DNA from: Candidatus Cloacimonadota bacterium | GTDB taxonomy: Bacteria > Cloacimonadota > Cloacimonadia > Cloacimonadales > Cloacimonadaceae | Direction of reading: 5' to 3' | Length of the DNA: 52,264 nucleotides | NCBI GenBank assembly: GCA_012516855.1 | Contig: JAAYWB010000077.1 | Span: 1-52,264 of the forward strand | Shown: positions 51,109 to 52,264 of the stretch, in pieces | Layout: the number at the start of each line of letters is the position of its first letter | Position numbering within the stretch: position 1 is the first letter of the stretch | Notes under the pieces: generated by a model | Database searches by the model: none | The model's input: only the letters and a program-made list of their open reading frames with translations | Told to the model about the DNA's origin: nothing | Program-made: the position numbers and the translations under genes

Positions 51109-52008
51109 ATGACAGATATCATCATGCGCAGCCTGATGTTCGTGCCCGGGCACAATGAAAAGTTGCTCACTAGCGCCGCCAGGAGCGAAGCCGACGTGCT
51201 GCTGCTGGACCTTGAGGATTCCGTGCAGCCGGAAGCCAACAAACCCATTGCCCGCAAGACCATTTTCGAATGGGTAAGCTCCGGCCGGCTAAAGAATTAC
51301 TACGTTTTTCCCCGGGTGAACGACCGCGAAAGCGGCCATCTGCTTAAAGACGTGCAAGCCCTGACGATTGATGGCATCCACGGCTTCATGTACCCGAAAT
51401 CCCGCACCGGCGAGGACGTTTATTTCTTCGATAAATTGCTGGAGACCATTGAATACGAAAAGAAAATCCCGGTGGGAACATTCAAAATCATCCCTTTGAT
51501 AGAAACTGCCGGTGCGGTTGTAAACGCCCAAGACATTTGCCGAGCATCAAAAAGGGTGGTGGCCATAGCCTTCGGCTGTGAAGATTTTGTTAGCGACCTG
51601 GAGGGAATCCATGACCTTGAAGGGCAGAGCATTTTCACGCCCCGGGCCCTGATTGCCTTGGCAGCCAGGGCTAATAAAGTGATTCCCATTGATACAGTGC
51701 ACATCAACGTGCACGATCTGGAAGACCTGGAACAAAACCTCATCCTGGCCAAAAACCTCGGCTTTGAGGGCATGCTGGTGCTGCATCCCAAGGAGTTGCC
51801 TCTGGTGCATAAGTACTTTTCACCCACTCAACAGGAATATGACGATGCCGTGGACATGCTGCGCCTCTATGATGAATCCCAGGCAGAGGGGAAAGGGGTG
51901 GCGGTCAAAAACGGAAAGTTCATCGGTCCGCCCATGGTGATCGCTGCCAAGAAAGTGCTTAACCGGCATGATTTGATTGAGGCCAGGCGCAAAAAGCTTG
52001 GCCACTAG
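51109..52008 (+). CDS. HpcH/HpaI or CitE-like CoA-ester lyase
   Basis: A 299-residue TIM-barrel lyase of the citrate lyase beta/malyl-CoA lyase family. It has RSLMFVPGHNEKLL (about 6-19), VLLLDLEDSVQPEAN (about 30-44) with the acidic metal pocket, PRVNDRES, IPLIETAGAVVNAQDI (about 127-142), and FGCEDFVSDLEG with the second acidic ligand region. These enzymes split or form a C-C bond in malyl-, methylmalyl- or citryl-CoA with a divalent metal. It lies 1 nt after the MaoC-like gene and 11 nt before a CapK/PaaK-type ligase. Confidence 0.9.
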   Translation: MTDIIMRSLMFVPGHNEKLLTSAARSEADVLLLDLEDSVQPEANKPIARKTIFEWVSSGRLKNYYVFPRVNDRESGHLLKDVQALTIDGIHGFMYPKSRTGEDVYFFDKLLETIEYEKKIPVGTFKIIPLIETAGAVVNAQDICRASKRVVAIAFGCEDFVSDLEGIHDLEGQSIFTPRALIALAARANKVIPIDTVHINVHDLEDLEQNLILAKNLGFEGMLVLHPKELPLVHKYFSPTQQEYDDAVDMLRLYDESQAEGKGVAVKNGKFIGPPMVIAAKKVLNRHDLIEARRKKLGH

Positions 52009-52019
52009 ATGGAAAAACG

Positions 52020-52264
52020 ATGAAGCTGCCAAACCACATTACGCAAGCCCCGGAAATACTCCGCCGGTATCTGTTTTATCAAAAGAGTCAGCATTGGAAC
52101 CGCCAGCAGGTACTTGACTACCAGAATGCCAAGCTGAAAGAGATTGTCGTCTATGCCGGAAAATATGTGCCGTACTATCGCGAGCTGTTCCGCGAAATTG
52201 GGCTGGATACTTCCACCTTCAGGGGGATCGAAGACCTGCAAAAGATCCCCTTGCTGGATAAGGA
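52020..52264 (+). CDS. CapK/PaaK-type acyl-CoA or adenylate ligase, truncated by the window edge
   Basis: The first 81 residues of a phenylacetate-CoA ligase-family protein. The N-terminal pattern, basic and aromatic start (EILRRYLFYQKSQHW), LKEIVVYAGKYVPYYRELF and IEDLQKIPLLDK at the edge, is that of CapK/PaaK-like proteins encoded in capsule and O-antigen clusters. The family activates a carboxylate with ATP and passes it to CoA or to a sugar or amine. Here it probably works with the MaoC-like and CoA-lyase products. The ATG at 52020 is 11 nt after the previous stop. Confidence 0.85.
   Translation, partial: MKLPNHITQAPEILRRYLFYQKSQHWNRQQVLDYQNAKLKEIVVYAGKYVPYYRELFREIGLDTSTFRGIEDLQKIPLLDK

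Overview
The window looks like chromosomal DNA from a Gram-negative anaerobe of the FCB superphylum, most plausibly a Cloacimonadota-type lineage. This is inferred from the gene content and was not tested by phylogeny. The indications are a giant C25 (gingipain-type) peptidase with an NYPNPFNPST motif and FlgD-like C-terminal sorting domain, two or three other secreted proteins of the same export style, a PorV/FadL-like outer-membrane barrel, pyruvate phosphate dikinase, an amino-acid-degrading histidine ammonia-lyase, and an archaeal-type GatDE amidotransferase. Most genes are GC-rich. The 5' edge, the secreted-protein gene at 21.3-22.7 kb and the lipoprotein gene at 48.2-49.7 kb look more AT-rich.

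Layout. 1-0.43 kb: 3' tip of a gene and a gene-poor stretch. 0.43-6.6 kb (minus): envelope operon of HhH/barrel protein, PorV/FadL-like protein, 5'-nucleotidase and flavodoxin. 7.0-13.8 kb (plus): ppdK with terminator; YkvA-like, rdgB, phosphomannomutase with terminator; GtrA and CDP-alcohol phosphotransferase. 14.1-21.0 kb (minus): hutH, TPR lipoprotein, membrane protein, truA, hisS. 21.3-26.97 kb (plus): secreted protein, a 1-kb structured non-coding region with a dyad of six 11-bp sites, tyrS, site-2 protease, glutamine synthetase. 27.0-32.5 kb: the C25 protein and terminator. 32.9-39.2 kb: four-gene overlapping operon (deacetylase-like, GT4, WecA-like, secreted propeller) that probably starts a surface glycan. 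39.6-41.65 kb (minus): asd and an M20 deacylase, probably lysine/diaminopimelate synthesis. 41.77-48.0 kb (plus): tRNA-Arg(CCU), RNB nuclease, gatE, a decayed GxxExxY insertion, gatD. 48.2-52.3 kb: beta-helix lipoprotein, then rfbA, MaoC hydratase, CoA-ester lyase and a CapK/PaaK-type ligase running off the end.

Most notable points: (1) a bacterial gatE-gatD pair of archaeal type, interrupted by a degenerate GxxExxY element with 30-bp terminal inverted repeats whose left repeat now encodes the GatE C-terminus and stop; (2) a 357-bp element at 22668-23024 with six copies of AATAATTCACA on one exact dyad; (3) a dispersed non-coding repeat family of about 220 bp in at least five intergenic gaps; (4) a C25 peptidase lacking the usual catalytic-His motif and a deacetylase-like protein lacking its metal ligands; (5) an acyl-CoA enzyme trio next to a dTDP-sugar gene. 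All identifications come from reading the sequence; no database search was run.
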